This document shows, piece by piece, positions 8,380-15,849 of a stretch of 64,000 bases of DNA (position 1 is its first letter; every line of letters begins with the position of its first letter). Position numbers and translations under genes: made by a program. Under the pieces are notes generated by a model that made no database searches, was not told where the DNA came from, and saw nothing but the letters and a program-made list of their open reading frames with translations. The DNA is from Sphingomonas cannabina (GTDB lineage Bacteria; Pseudomonadota; Alphaproteobacteria; Sphingomonadales; Sphingomonadaceae). The DNA lies in contig NZ_CP090059.1 of assembly GCF_021391395.1 (NCBI RefSeq), forward strand, positions 4,263,001-4,327,000, in the 5' to 3' direction.

Positions 8380-9459
8380 TTAGCCTTCGATAACGCCGTC
8401 GACGACGCGATATCGGGTAGCCGGCTCAGGCACCTCGTCGAACAGGCCGGCCTCGGTGCCGGTCATCCACACCTGCCCGATGCCGGCGAGCGCGGCGAAC
8501 AGCGCAGCGCGGCGGCCGGGGTCGAGGTGCGCGGCGACCTCGTCGAGCAGCAGCACCGGCGGACGGGCAGTCGCTTCGGCGACGAGGCCGGCATGGGCGA
8601 GGACGATGCCGAACAACAGTGCCTTCTGCTCGCCGGTCGAGCAGAGTGCAGCCGGCTGCCCCCCCTCGACTCCGCTCGGGGCAGGCTTGTCGAGATGCGT
8701 CACCGCCAGGTCCTGGCGATGCGGGCCCACCAGCGTCCGGCCGGCGGCGGCATCGCGGCGGCGGCTTTCCCTCAGCGCCGCGGCGAGATCGTCCGCGGCC
8801 TCTCCCTCGATCGCCAGCCCCGCACGGGCGAACCCGCCGGGCGCTTCGGCGAGGCGCTCGTTCAGCCGCAGAACGGTGGTGCGCCGCGCCGCATCGATCG
8901 CGGCGCCATGCTCGGCCATTGCCGCCTCCAGCGCGGCGAGCCAGTCGGGATCGGCCGGCGCCTCCTCCGCCAATAGCCGGTTGCGCGCGCGCATCGCCGC
9001 ATCATAGCGGGCAGCGTGATGGGCATGGGCCGGCGCCAGCGCCAGCGTGAGCCGGTCGAGGAAACGGCGCCGCTCCGACGCGGGCTCGACGAACAGCCGG
9101 TCCATCGCCGGGGTCAGCCACAGCACCGATACCCATTCCGCCAGCGCCGTCGCCGCGGCGGGCGCACCGTTGATCCGCACGATCCGGCGCTCAGGGGCGG
9201 ACGGCTGGGTACCGGTGCCGATCTCGATTCCGCCCGCGAGCGTCGCCGCGACCCCGAACCCACCCGCGCCGCCCTGCCGCGCCATCTCCGACAAGGGCGC
9301 GCGTCGGAGCCCTCGCCCGGGCGCGAGCAGCGACACCGCCTCCAGCACGTTGGTCTTGCCCGCGCCATTGTCGCCGGTGAGCACGACGAAGCCCGGCCCC
9401 GGCGCCAGCGTCGCGGCCGCATGGTTGCGGAAATCGGTGAGGACGAGGCGCGACAGCAT
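8380..9459 (-). CDS. recF: DNA replication and repair protein RecF
   Basis: The 359-residue protein starts at [13 protein letters not shown], the usual RecF opening. Walker A is GDNGAGKTN (about residues 29-37), the ABC-type signature region is [12 protein letters not shown], and Walker B is [12 protein letters not shown], followed by WMTGTE. These mark an SMC-like ATPase that loads RecA at gaps with RecO and RecR. The frame runs upstream to 9573, but that part is intergenic repeat. Before the signature motif there is an apparent extra segment ([11 protein letters not shown]), encoded by a 30-bp repeat-like piece at 8665-8694. Unlike the common dnaN-recF order, a small membrane gene and a COQ4-like gene lie between it and dnaN. 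Confidence 0.94.
   Translation of the reverse strand: MLSRLVLTDFRNHAAATLAPGPGFVVLTGDNGAGKTNVLEAVSLLAPGRGLRRAPLSEMARQGGAGGFGVAATLAGGIEIGTGTQPSAPERRIVRINGAPAAATALAEWVSVLWLTPAMDRLFVEPASERRRFLDRLTLALAPAHAHHAARYDAAMRARNRLLAEEAPADPDWLAALEAAMAEHGAAIDAARRTTVLRLNERLAEAPGGFARAGLAIEGEAADDLAAALRESRRRDAAAGRTLVGPHRQDLAVTHLDKPAPSGVEGGQPAALCSTGEQKALLFGIVLAHAGLVAEATARPPVLLLDEVAAHLDPGRRAALFAALAGIGQVWMTGTEAGLFDEVPEPATRYRVVDGVIEG
8665..8694. repeat. Repeat-like 30-bp segment inside recF
   Basis: The segment is bounded by 6-bp inverted ends, CTCGAC at 8665-8670 and GTCGAG at 8689-8694. It is exactly ten codons long, so the recF frame is kept. Its minus-strand translation reads [10 protein letters not shown], a peptide I associate with translated intergenic repeats of sphingomonads rather than with RecF proteins. 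It sits in a surface position just before the CSTGEQKAL signature. That it is an insertion is inference from my memory of RecF sequences. Confidence 0.55.
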
Positions 9460-9498
9460 CGCGCTATCGCTTAAAGCCTGTTCGAAGGAAGTGGAATC

Positions 9499-9573
9499 GT
9501 GCTCCTGCGAAAGCAGGAGCCCTGGATCACCTGACATCGCCTGCGGCCGGAGCTCCTGTCTTCGCAGGAGCAC
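9499..9573. repeat. Paired-hairpin intergenic repeat, family B
   Basis: Two 22-nt arms (9499-9520 and 9552-9573) are inverted copies with two mismatches. The core is GTGCTCCTGCGAA followed by GCAGGAGC, and each arm is itself a hairpin (GCTCCTGC/GCAGGAGC). It fills the gap between the COQ4-like gene and recF. Related elements are at 45431-45504 and 52337-52412. It can fold as two hairpins or as one long stem. Confidence 0.85.
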
Positions 9574-9612
9574 CGATAGGCTTCAATCCGAACTGGATGG
9601 AGTCTGGGAAGA

Positions 9613-10410
9613 TCAGATCGCCTGCACGCCCATCTGGTCGAGGTGAATCTGCGCCTCGTGATATTTGATCGCCGGCAGGATGTTGAGCCGCCGCCGCGCC
9701 GCCTCGAGCGGCTCGGCGAGCAGGATCTCGTAATCCTCGGCGTTCAGCCACTTGGCCTGCTTGCCGTGACGATAGCCTTCGATCACCGCGCGCACGACCT
9801 TGAGGCTCTTGGTCACGCGGATGCTCTTGAGCGCACCGGCAAGCGCGATCGCGCCCCAGCCGAGCCCCTTGGTCTGGGCATAGGAGAAGGCGACCAGGCA
9901 CAGCTCGCCGAGATGCTCCTCGGCGGTATAGCCGGTCAGGATGTGCCAGATGTCGTGGATGTCGCGCTCGCGCTGGCCGAACCAGACGTGCGGGTGCTCG
10001 GCCTGTTCCCAGCCAGTCCCGTCCTGATAGCTGATGTCGGCGAGGCCCATCGCCGAGAAGCCGGTCCGGTCGAGGAAGGCGCGGTAATGCGCGCCGACCG
10101 ATCCTTCAGGCAGCGAATCGAGCCAGGCGCGGTCGCTGAAACGCTCGGCGAGGTTGACCCGACGATAGGCGATGCGGCCGCCCTCCACGCTGGTCAGCAG
10201 CCGGCGATAATTCTTGTGGCTGGTGTCGGCGTTGAGCGCGCGCATGATGCGGAACACCTGCACGGTGTCGTCGCCGTTCGCCATCAGCTTGCGAAGCGCG
10301 GTGAAGGCTGCCCGCCAGTCGCGCTTCATCGGCAGGCCGGCGTTGATCACGGGAGCCGGCGCGGCTTCCACTTTGGTGCGCGGCAGGGTATCGATCGCTT
10401 GCGTTGCCAT
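9613..10410 (-). CDS. COQ4 family protein (ubiquinone biosynthesis)
   Basis: The 265-residue protein contains RDIHDIWHILTGYTAEEHLGE at about residues 149-169. This is the HDxxH-(x)n-E metal motif of the COQ4 family (His152, Asp153, His156, Glu169). Eukaryotic Coq4 is needed for coenzyme Q synthesis and binds lipid and Zn; alphaproteobacterial homologues are assumed to act in ubiquinone synthesis, possibly in ring decarboxylation-hydroxylation. There is no signal peptide; peripheral membrane association is expected. Twelve bases upstream of the ATG lies a near-perfect 22-bp palindrome that looks like a TetR-type operator, so the gene is probably repressor controlled. It lies upstream of recF with a family B repeat between them. 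Confidence 0.88.
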   Translation of the reverse strand: MATQAIDTLPRTKVEAAPAPVINAGLPMKRDWRAAFTALRKLMANGDDTVQVFRIMRALNADTSHKNYRRLLTSVEGGRIAYRRVNLAERFSDRAWLDSLPEGSVGAHYRAFLDRTGFSAMGLADISYQDGTGWEQAEHPHVWFGQRERDIHDIWHILTGYTAEEHLGELCLVAFSYAQTKGLGWGAIALAGALKSIRVTKSLKVVRAVIEGYRHGKQAKWLNAEDYEILLAEPLEAARRRLNILPAIKYHEAQIHLDQMGVQAI

Positions 10411-10422
10411 GGGTGCGAATCC

Positions 10423-10444
10423 TTACTGACAATTGTGTCAGTAA
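10423..10444. promoter_or_regulatory. Palindromic operator upstream of the COQ4-like gene
   Basis: Perfect 9-bp arms TTACTGACA and TGTCAGTAA flank a 4-bp spacer (ATTG). The site ends 12 bp before the start codon of the COQ4-like gene, so a bound protein would block transcription or initiation. The TGACA-N4-TGTCA arrangement is typical of TetR-family operators. No tetR gene is found next to it in this window, so the regulator must be encoded elsewhere. Confidence 0.7.
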
Positions 10445-10485
10445 CCAACGGCGAGGCGGAAATCAAGTTCCAACCGAGCCTGCGC

Positions 10486-10770
10486 TCAATAGAGCAAGCC
10501 GAAGCTCGCTGCGTCCAGGGACATGACCACCACGGCGCAGATGACGAGCCAGAGCGCGGTCAATGGCCATTCACCTTCGCGATCGAACAGTTTCGCCGTG
10601 ACGGCGGGCATGCCGATGATCCAGAGCAGAAGCCAAGCCGAGCGGATGCCGGTCCAGTCCACGACGAACACCGTCGCTGCAGCGAGGAGCGCGACGATCG
10701 CAAGCTGGATCGAGCCGCGCAGGATCGTGACCACCCCGCCCGAAGCCCTGCTTCGAGCGAGACCCGTCAA
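10486..10770 (-). CDS. Small integral membrane protein, hypothetical
   Basis: This 94-residue protein has three hydrophobic segments, about residues 17-40, 44-58 and 68-90, and an otherwise featureless sequence (one acidic loop KLFDREGEWP). The first codon is TTG at 10770, overlapping the dnaN stop codon as TTGA; a GTG twelve codons later is an alternative start. The overlap suggests it is read from the dnaN transcript. I do not recognise the family. Confidence 0.65.
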   Translation of the reverse strand: MTGLARSRASGGVVTILRGSIQLAIVALLAAATVFVVDWTGIRSAWLLLWIIGMPAVTAKLFDREGEWPLTALWLVICAVVVMSLDAASFGLLY

Positions 10771-11870
10771 ACCCGCATCGGCATCAGCACGTAGAGCGCC
10801 GGCGCCTTGTCGTTCTCGCGGATCAGCGTCGGGGCGGCGGCGTCGGCGAGGTGGACCTCGACCGAATCGCCCTCGATCTGCGCGAGGATGTCGAGCAGGT
10901 AGCGGCTGTTGAAGCCGATCTCGAACGGCATCGCGGCATATTCGCCCGGCACTTCCTCCGCCGCCGCGCCATTCTCGGGCGAGGTCACCGACAGGGTGAT
11001 CTTGTCGCGGTCGACCGCCATCTTGACCGCGCGGGTCTTCTCGCTGGCGATGGTGGCGACGCGGTCGACGCCTTCCTCGAAGCTGCGCGGGTCGAGCTTC
11101 AACAGCTTGTCGTTGCCGGTCGGGATCACCCGCGAATAATCGGGGAAGGTGCCGTCGATCAGCTTGGAGGTGAGGATCGCCTGGCCGAGGTCGAAGCGGA
11201 TCTTCGATCCCGACAGCGACACGCCGACCGATCCGTCGACCTCGTCGAGCAACTTCCTGAGCTCGCCCACCGCTTTCCGCGGCACGATCACGTCGGGCAT
11301 CCCGTCGGCACCGTCCGGCTTCGCCACCGTCACCCGGGCGAGGCGGTGGCCGTCGGTCGCGGCGGCCTTCAGCGAATCGTCGGCGATGTGGAGAAAGATC
11401 CCGTTGAGATAGTAGCGCGTCTCCTCGGTCGAGATCGCGAAGCGCGTCTTGTCGATGATCTGCTTGAGCGTCTCCGCCGGCAGCTCGAACTGGGTCGGCA
11501 GCTCGCCCTCGGCGATCACCGGGAAGTCGTCCCGCGGAAGCGTCGGCAGCGAGGAATTGTAGCGGCCCGCGCGAATCGCCAGACGGCCTTCCGCGGCGCT
11601 CAGCTCCACCTGGCTGCCTTCGGGCAGCTTGCGCGCGATGTCGAACAACGTGTGGGCGGAGACGGTGGTCGCCCCCGCCTGGTCGACCGCGGCCGCGACC
11701 GTCTCGTCGATCTGCAGGTCGAGGTCGGTCGCCATCAGCCGGATCGCGCCGTCCCCCGATGCCTCGATCAGCACATTGGACAGGATCGGTATCGTGTTCC
11801 TGCGCTCGACCACCGATTGGACATGGCTCAGCCCCTTGAGCAGGGTTGCGCGTTCGATCGTCGCCTTCAT
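10767..11870 (-). CDS. dnaN: DNA polymerase III subunit beta (sliding clamp)
   Basis: The 367-residue protein begins MKATIERATLLKGLSHVQSVVERRNTIPILSNVLI, which is diagnostic of alphaproteobacterial DnaN, and ends in YVLMPMRV, the usual clamp C-terminus. Three repeated clamp domains of about 120 residues are evident from ATDLDLQI, ATDGHRLA and the terminal domain. Its dimer rings DNA and tethers Pol III. The start at 11870 was chosen from this N-terminus; an upstream in-frame extension runs through intergenic DNA and the beta-barrel gene and is not coding. A small membrane gene overlaps its stop codon. Confidence 0.97.
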   Translation of the reverse strand: MKATIERATLLKGLSHVQSVVERRNTIPILSNVLIEASGDGAIRLMATDLDLQIDETVAAAVDQAGATTVSAHTLFDIARKLPEGSQVELSAAEGRLAIRAGRYNSSLPTLPRDDFPVIAEGELPTQFELPAETLKQIIDKTRFAISTEETRYYLNGIFLHIADDSLKAAATDGHRLARVTVAKPDGADGMPDVIVPRKAVGELRKLLDEVDGSVGVSLSGSKIRFDLGQAILTSKLIDGTFPDYSRVIPTGNDKLLKLDPRSFEEGVDRVATIASEKTRAVKMAVDRDKITLSVTSPENGAAAEEVPGEYAAMPFEIGFNSRYLLDILAQIEGDSVEVHLADAAAPTLIRENDKAPALYVLMPMRV

Positions 11871-11933
11871 CTCAAACCCCCGGACGCCCCCGGATGCGGC
11901 CGGCGGCAACTTTGCCGAACTATCTCTAGCGCG

Positions 11934-11962
11934 AAAAAGGGCCGGAGCAAGCGCCCCGGCCC
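11934..11962 (-). terminator. Rho-independent terminator for the beta-barrel gene
   Basis: Read on the minus strand, GGGCCGG, a 10-nt loop and CCGGCCC are followed directly by TTTTT. This is a classical intrinsic terminator. It lies 44 bp downstream of the stop codon at 12007 and upstream of dnaN, so it separates the two transcripts. Confidence 0.8.
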
Positions 11963-12006
11963 TCTTGTTTGCCGCAATGCGGCAGCTTGACGTCAGAAGC
12001 GCCCGA

Positions 12007-12603
12007 TCAGAAGCGGACGCCGACGCCCGCCAGCAGCTGATGACGGTCGAGATCGACGTCATAGTCGTCCAGCTTACTGTAGTTCGAGTAGCGATACTCG
12101 CCCTTGATGTAGGCGGTCGGCGTGATCTTGTACTCGATGCCGGCGCCGAGGCGGTAGCCGTCGAGGTTGGCGTGATCGCTGACACTGGTGGTGGCAGTGT
12201 CGTAGCGCGCGTCGATGCGCTGGTTGGTGTAGCCGGCCTTTGCGTAGAGCAGCGCCCGCGGCGAGACGGCGTAACCGATGCGGCCACCGACGTAGATGTC
12301 GCGGCCGGTGTCGACGCGCAGGCGATCGCCCGCAGCGAGCACGTCGTTGGCGCGCGTGTCGGCGCTGGAACCGGTCAGCTCGGCCTCGGCGCCGAACACG
12401 GCCTGGCCCGCCTGGAAATCATAGCCGACCGCGCCGCCGTAGACGACGCCGTCCTTGCTGGCACCCTGCCCGCCGTCACCCTTGAAGTGATCCCAGCCGG
12501 CCACGCCCTCGACGCGCGGGCCGCTGAACGGCGCCTGGTCCTGGGCGAAGGCGGGGGTTGCGACAGTGGCCGCCAACAGGGCGGCAAGGGCAATCTTACG
12601 CAT
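12007..12603 (-). CDS. Outer-membrane beta-barrel protein (opacity/OmpA-barrel type)
   Basis: The 198-residue protein has a clear signal peptide (MRKIALAALLAATVATPAFAQ). Alternating hydrophobic and polar strands follow, with aromatic girdles typical of 8-strand barrels, such as GRIGYAVSPRALLYAKAGYTNQ and AYIKGEYRYSNYS. It ends in GVGVRF, with the C-terminal Phe recognised by the BAM complex. The length fits the OmpW/Opa-like small barrel families, often annotated as porin family protein. The start at 12603 is preceded by GGAG at a good distance. An intrinsic terminator follows. Function is probably structural or adhesive; no plug or periplasmic domain is present. Confidence 0.88.
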   Translation of the reverse strand: MRKIALAALLAATVATPAFAQDQAPFSGPRVEGVAGWDHFKGDGGQGASKDGVVYGGAVGYDFQAGQAVFGAEAELTGSSADTRANDVLAAGDRLRVDTGRDIYVGGRIGYAVSPRALLYAKAGYTNQRIDARYDTATTSVSDHANLDGYRLGAGIEYKITPTAYIKGEYRYSNYSKLDDYDVDLDRHQLLAGVGVRF

Positions 12604-12737
12604 TGGTAACTCCATTCAAACTCCCGCCAGTGGGTGGCGGGACCGGCTAAATGGTGCGCCGCACACCAAGTTGCATGAACCTCAGATAAACAGCGAAAAG
12701 CGTTGCATTTCGGCCACAGATCGGGCTTGGCAGAAGC

Positions 12738-13394
12738 ATGGCGGGACGGACCGAACGCAAGGGGCGCGACTTCATCGCGCGGCATGGGGAAACGGTGTTC
12801 AACGCTGCGCGGCGGATGCAGGGAAGCCAGCCGCACACACCCCTCACCCGCGCCGGTTTCGCCCAGGCCGATGCGATGGGGGAGGCGCTACGGCGCATCC
12901 TGGGACCCAAGCCCAAACTTACCATGTGGTCGTCGAGCGCCGGTCGCGCGCTGCAGACGCTGGCGGTGATCGCCGAGCATCTCGAGCTCGACTGGCACCA
13001 GGCTCGCCACGACGACCGGCTAGTCGAGATCGGCATGGGCGAGTGGAGCGGGCGCTACTACCGCGACATCGCGGCGGAGATCGGCGACGGTTTCGTCGAC
13101 CTGTCGCACGGCCTCTACACGCGCCCACCGCCCGGCGGCGAATGGTACGACGCTATCGCGACGCGCGTCTCCGGCTGGCTCGACGATACCGACGACGATC
13201 CCGATGACCGGCTCGTCATCATGCACGGCATGTCGAGCCGCGTGCTGCGCGGGGTGATGACCGGTGCCGACGTGCTCCCCCAATTCGACGCGCCGGTGGC
13301 GCCGAGCCTGCCGCAGGGATCGATCGCGATGATCGAGCATGGCGTCGAGACGATCGTCCACTGGGGCAGCGGCGAGGGCGGGACGCCGACGTGA
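12738..13394 (+). CDS. Histidine phosphatase family protein
   Basis: The 218-residue protein has the phosphoglycerate-mutase-like signature ARHGET near the N-terminus (Arg15, His16, Gly17, Glu18), with His16 as the expected phospho-acceptor. SSSAGRALQTLAVIAEHL follows in the middle, as do a conserved acid region (EIGMGEWSGR) and a second His in VIMHGMSSR. No signal peptide is present. Likely substrates are small phosphates such as sugar phosphates or nucleotides; the exact one is unknown. The next gene starts inside the stop codon (GTGA, 13391-13394), which suggests coupled translation. Confidence 0.9.
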   Translation: MAGRTERKGRDFIARHGETVFNAARRMQGSQPHTPLTRAGFAQADAMGEALRRILGPKPKLTMWSSSAGRALQTLAVIAEHLELDWHQARHDDRLVEIGMGEWSGRYYRDIAAEIGDGFVDLSHGLYTRPPPGGEWYDAIATRVSGWLDDTDDDPDDRLVIMHGMSSRVLRGVMTGADVLPQFDAPVAPSLPQGSIAMIEHGVETIVHWGSGEGGTPT

Positions 13395-13858
13395 GCCTGA
13401 TGCTCGCGCTGGCGCTGCAGGCGGCGGCGAGCGGGCGGACGCCGCTCGGCGTGTTCGCACGCTGGGGCGCGTTCCGCGACGCCGCGCCCGCGCGCTGCTA
13501 CGCCATCGCCGAGCCGGTCGCCCGCTCCGATGCGCGCCCCTTCGCCAGCATCGCCACCTGGCCGGGCGACGGCGCGCGCAACCAGCTCAACATCCGCCTC
13601 AGCCGCCCGCGCGCGCCGAGCGCCAAGGTCACGCTGTCGATCGGGGAACGCCGTTTCGAGCTGATCGCCGGCGACCAGGATGCCTGGGCACCCGACGCGC
13701 GCACCGACGCCGCGATCGTCGCCGCCATCCGCGCCGGGCGCAGCATGAGCGTCGAGACGGTGAGCGCCCGCGGCGCCCCCTTCGCCGACGTCTACCCCTT
13801 GAAGGGCGCCGCCACCGCGATTGACGCCGCTGCGGTAGGCTGCGCTCCGGCGAGATAG
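13391..13858 (+). CDS. Exported hypothetical protein, IalB-like
   Basis: The 155-residue protein starts with GTG at 13391 inside the stop of the phosphatase gene. The first ~14 residues (MSLMLALALQAAAS) are a short secretion signal. The mature part has two cysteines far apart (ARCYAI and AVGCAPAR), compatible with one disulfide. A pattern like LSIGERRFELIAG...AIVAAIRAGRSMSVE...DVYPLKGAATAIDAAAVGC resembles the invasion-associated locus B family. The match is by eye and moderate. The last 67 bp overlap the 3' end of the convergent LysR gene. Confidence 0.6.
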   Translation: MSLMLALALQAAASGRTPLGVFARWGAFRDAAPARCYAIAEPVARSDARPFASIATWPGDGARNQLNIRLSRPRAPSAKVTLSIGERRFELIAGDQDAWAPDARTDAAIVAAIRAGRSMSVETVSARGAPFADVYPLKGAATAIDAAAVGCAPAR

Positions 13859-14721
13859 GCGCCGAGGCCGGCCACCAGCGCGTCGAACACCGCCCGGATG
13901 CGCGCGACGCCGCGCAAATCTTCGTGCGTCACCACCCAGGTCTCGAGATCGTAGGTGAACTCGGCCGCGAACAGGCGCACGAGCGCAGGATCGCGCGCGG
14001 CGAGCGGGACCTGGCAGACGCCGATTCCCACGCCGGCGCGGATCGCGGCGAGCTGCGCGAGGTCGCTGTCGGACCGGAACATGAAGTCCTCGGTCCCCAC
14101 CGGCAATCCCTCGGCCTGCACCGCCTTCAGCACGGCATTGTCATGCTCGGGCCCGATCAGGCCGCACCGGCGCGCCTCGTCGATCGTCGCCGGTGCGCCG
14201 ACCCGCGCGAGATAATTGCGATGCGCGTGCAGCCCGAGCGGGATCGCGCCGATCCGCTTCGCCACCAGCGCCTCCTGCACCGGGCGGACCATCCGTACCG
14301 CGACATCGGCCTCGCGCCGGAGCACGTCCTCGTTGCGGTTGCTCGGCGACAGCGCGATCGCCAGCCGCGGGTGCGCCGCGCGCAGCTCAGCCAGGATCGG
14401 CGGCAGCACCTCGACCGCGATCACCTCGCTCGCCGAGACGCGGACCACGCCGGCCACCTCGCCCGCCTCGGCCGAGGCGACGCGCACCATCGCCTCGGCG
14501 GAGAGTGCCATCGCCTCGGCATGGCCGCCGAGCGCCAGCGCGGTCTCGGTCGGGCTGAGCCCGGCGGGCGTGCGGGTGAACAGGGCGACGCCGAACGTCG
14601 CCTCCAGCTCCTCGATCCGCCGCCGCACCGTCGGCTGAGCGAGATCGAGCGCGCGCGCGGCACCCGACAGGCTGCCCTCGCGCAGCACGGCGAGGAAAGC
14701 GCGGCAATGATCCCAGTCCAT
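13792..14721 (-). CDS. LysR family transcriptional regulator
   Basis: The 309-residue protein begins MDWDHCRAFLAVLREGSLSGAARALDLAQPTVRRRIEELEATFGVALFTR, a textbook LysR winged helix-turn-helix. A periplasmic-binding-protein-like effector domain follows (about residues 90-290). The start is the ATG at 14721; a TTG just before it is unlikely. It is divergent from the NAD-dependent epimerase gene, with 91 bp between the starts, so it probably regulates that gene and itself from the AT-rich gap. Its 3' end overlaps the convergent IalB-like gene by 67 bp, an unusually long antisense overlap. Confidence 0.92.
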   Translation of the reverse strand: MDWDHCRAFLAVLREGSLSGAARALDLAQPTVRRRIEELEATFGVALFTRTPAGLSPTETALALGGHAEAMALSAEAMVRVASAEAGEVAGVVRVSASEVIAVEVLPPILAELRAAHPRLAIALSPSNRNEDVLRREADVAVRMVRPVQEALVAKRIGAIPLGLHAHRNYLARVGAPATIDEARRCGLIGPEHDNAVLKAVQAEGLPVGTEDFMFRSDSDLAQLAAIRAGVGIGVCQVPLAARDPALVRLFAAEFTYDLETWVVTHEDLRGVARIRAVFDALVAGLGAYLAGAQPTAAASIAVAAPFKG

Positions 14722-14812
14722 CAAATTTTGATAGGCCGACTGTTTATCCTTGGCAATTTTATGTAGGTGCCGAGTGCCTCATATCGCCGCCGTCACATGG
14801 ATGGAGGCGACG
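14722..14812. promoter_or_regulatory. Divergent promoter region, LysR and epimerase genes
   Basis: This 91-bp gap is clearly richer in A and T than its surroundings (CAAATTTTGATAGG near 14723, TTGGCAATTTTATG near 14750). It holds both promoters and presumably the LysR binding site. I cannot fix the promoter boxes by eye with confidence. A GGAG ribosome-binding site precedes the epimerase ATG at 14813. Confidence 0.55.
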
Positions 14813-15748
14813 ATGACGAGGACGGCTCTGGTGCTGGGGGCGACCGGCGGGATCGGCGGCGAGACCGCCCGCGCGCTGGCAGCGCACGGGTGGCGCGTGA
14901 AAGGGCTGAGCCGCACGCCGCGCACCGGCGACGGGATCGCATGGGTGGTGGGCGACGCGATGGACCGCGAAGCGGTGATGCGCGCCGCCGATGGCGCGGA
15001 CGCGATCGTCCATGCGGTCAACCCGCCGGGCTATCGCGATTGGGACGCTCTGGTGCTGCCCATGCTCGACAACAGCATCGCCGCGGCGCTGGCGGCGGGC
15101 GCGCGGCTGGCGCTGCCCGGCACGATCTACAATTATGATCCCGCCGCTACCCCGGTGGCGCGGCCGGATTCGCCGCAGGCGCCGGCGAGCCGCAAGGGCG
15201 CGATCCGCGTCGAGATGGAACGCCGGCTCGCCGAGACGCCCGGCCTGCGCGCGCTGGTGCTACGCGCCGGCGACTTCTTCGGGCCGCGGCCGGGCAACAG
15301 CTGGCTTTCCCAAGGGATGGTGACGCCGGGCAAGCCGGTGCGGTCGGTGATGACGCCGGGCGCGCCGGGAGTCGGCCATGCCTGGGCCTATCTGCCCGAT
15401 GTCGGCGAGGCGTTCGCGCGGCTGCTCGATCGCGAGGCCGAGCTGCCCGGTTTCGCGCGCCATCATTTCGCCGGCTATTGGGACGCCGACGGAACGCAGT
15501 TCGCGCGTGCGGTCGCCGATGCCGGAGGCCAGCCGCATGCGAGGGTCTGGCGGATGCCATGGGCGCCGATGCCGCTGATCGGCCTGTTCAACCCGACGAT
15601 GCGCGAGATGGTCGAGATGAAGCCTTATTGGCGCCATCCGGTCCGCCTCGACAATGCCAGCCTCGTCGAGACGATCGGCGAAGAGCCGCACACGCCGCTG
15701 GCCGAGGCGCTGGCAATGACGCTGCAGGCTCTGGGCTGTCGGGGGTAG
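14813..15748 (+). CDS. NAD-dependent epimerase/dehydratase family protein
   Basis: The 311-residue protein has the extended-SDR nucleotide motif ALVLGATGGIGGETARALAAHG at its start and an NAD(P)-binding Rossmann fold. After that come a TIYNYD segment, where the catalytic Tyr of extended SDRs would lie, and LRAGDFFGP, seen in epimerases and NmrA-like reductases. The expected YxxxK is degenerate here, so a redox sensor or an atypical reductase is possible. The start was chosen at 14813 because GGAG lies 7 nt upstream; a longer frame from 14750 includes promoter DNA. It is divergent from a LysR regulator that probably controls it. Confidence 0.85.
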   Translation: MTRTALVLGATGGIGGETARALAAHGWRVKGLSRTPRTGDGIAWVVGDAMDREAVMRAADGADAIVHAVNPPGYRDWDALVLPMLDNSIAAALAAGARLALPGTIYNYDPAATPVARPDSPQAPASRKGAIRVEMERRLAETPGLRALVLRAGDFFGPRPGNSWLSQGMVTPGKPVRSVMTPGAPGVGHAWAYLPDVGEAFARLLDREAELPGFARHHFAGYWDADGTQFARAVADAGGQPHARVWRMPWAPMPLIGLFNPTMREMVEMKPYWRHPVRLDNASLVETIGEEPHTPLAEALAMTLQALGCRG

Positions 15749-15849
15749 GAACTTCCGGAAGCGGACCTATGATGCCCCGCCGTCGTTCGAGATGCTGCGG
15801 CAGCGGACCGCATCCAAGACGCGCCTAGCCCAGGTCGGGAGACAGGATC

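Noticed and set aside
11871..12287. Upstream extension of dnaN by about 139 codons
   Set aside because: The extension is Ser/Thr/Arg-rich, passes through an intrinsic terminator and lies within the beta-barrel gene in another frame; the DnaN N-terminus MKATIERATLLK is unambiguous.
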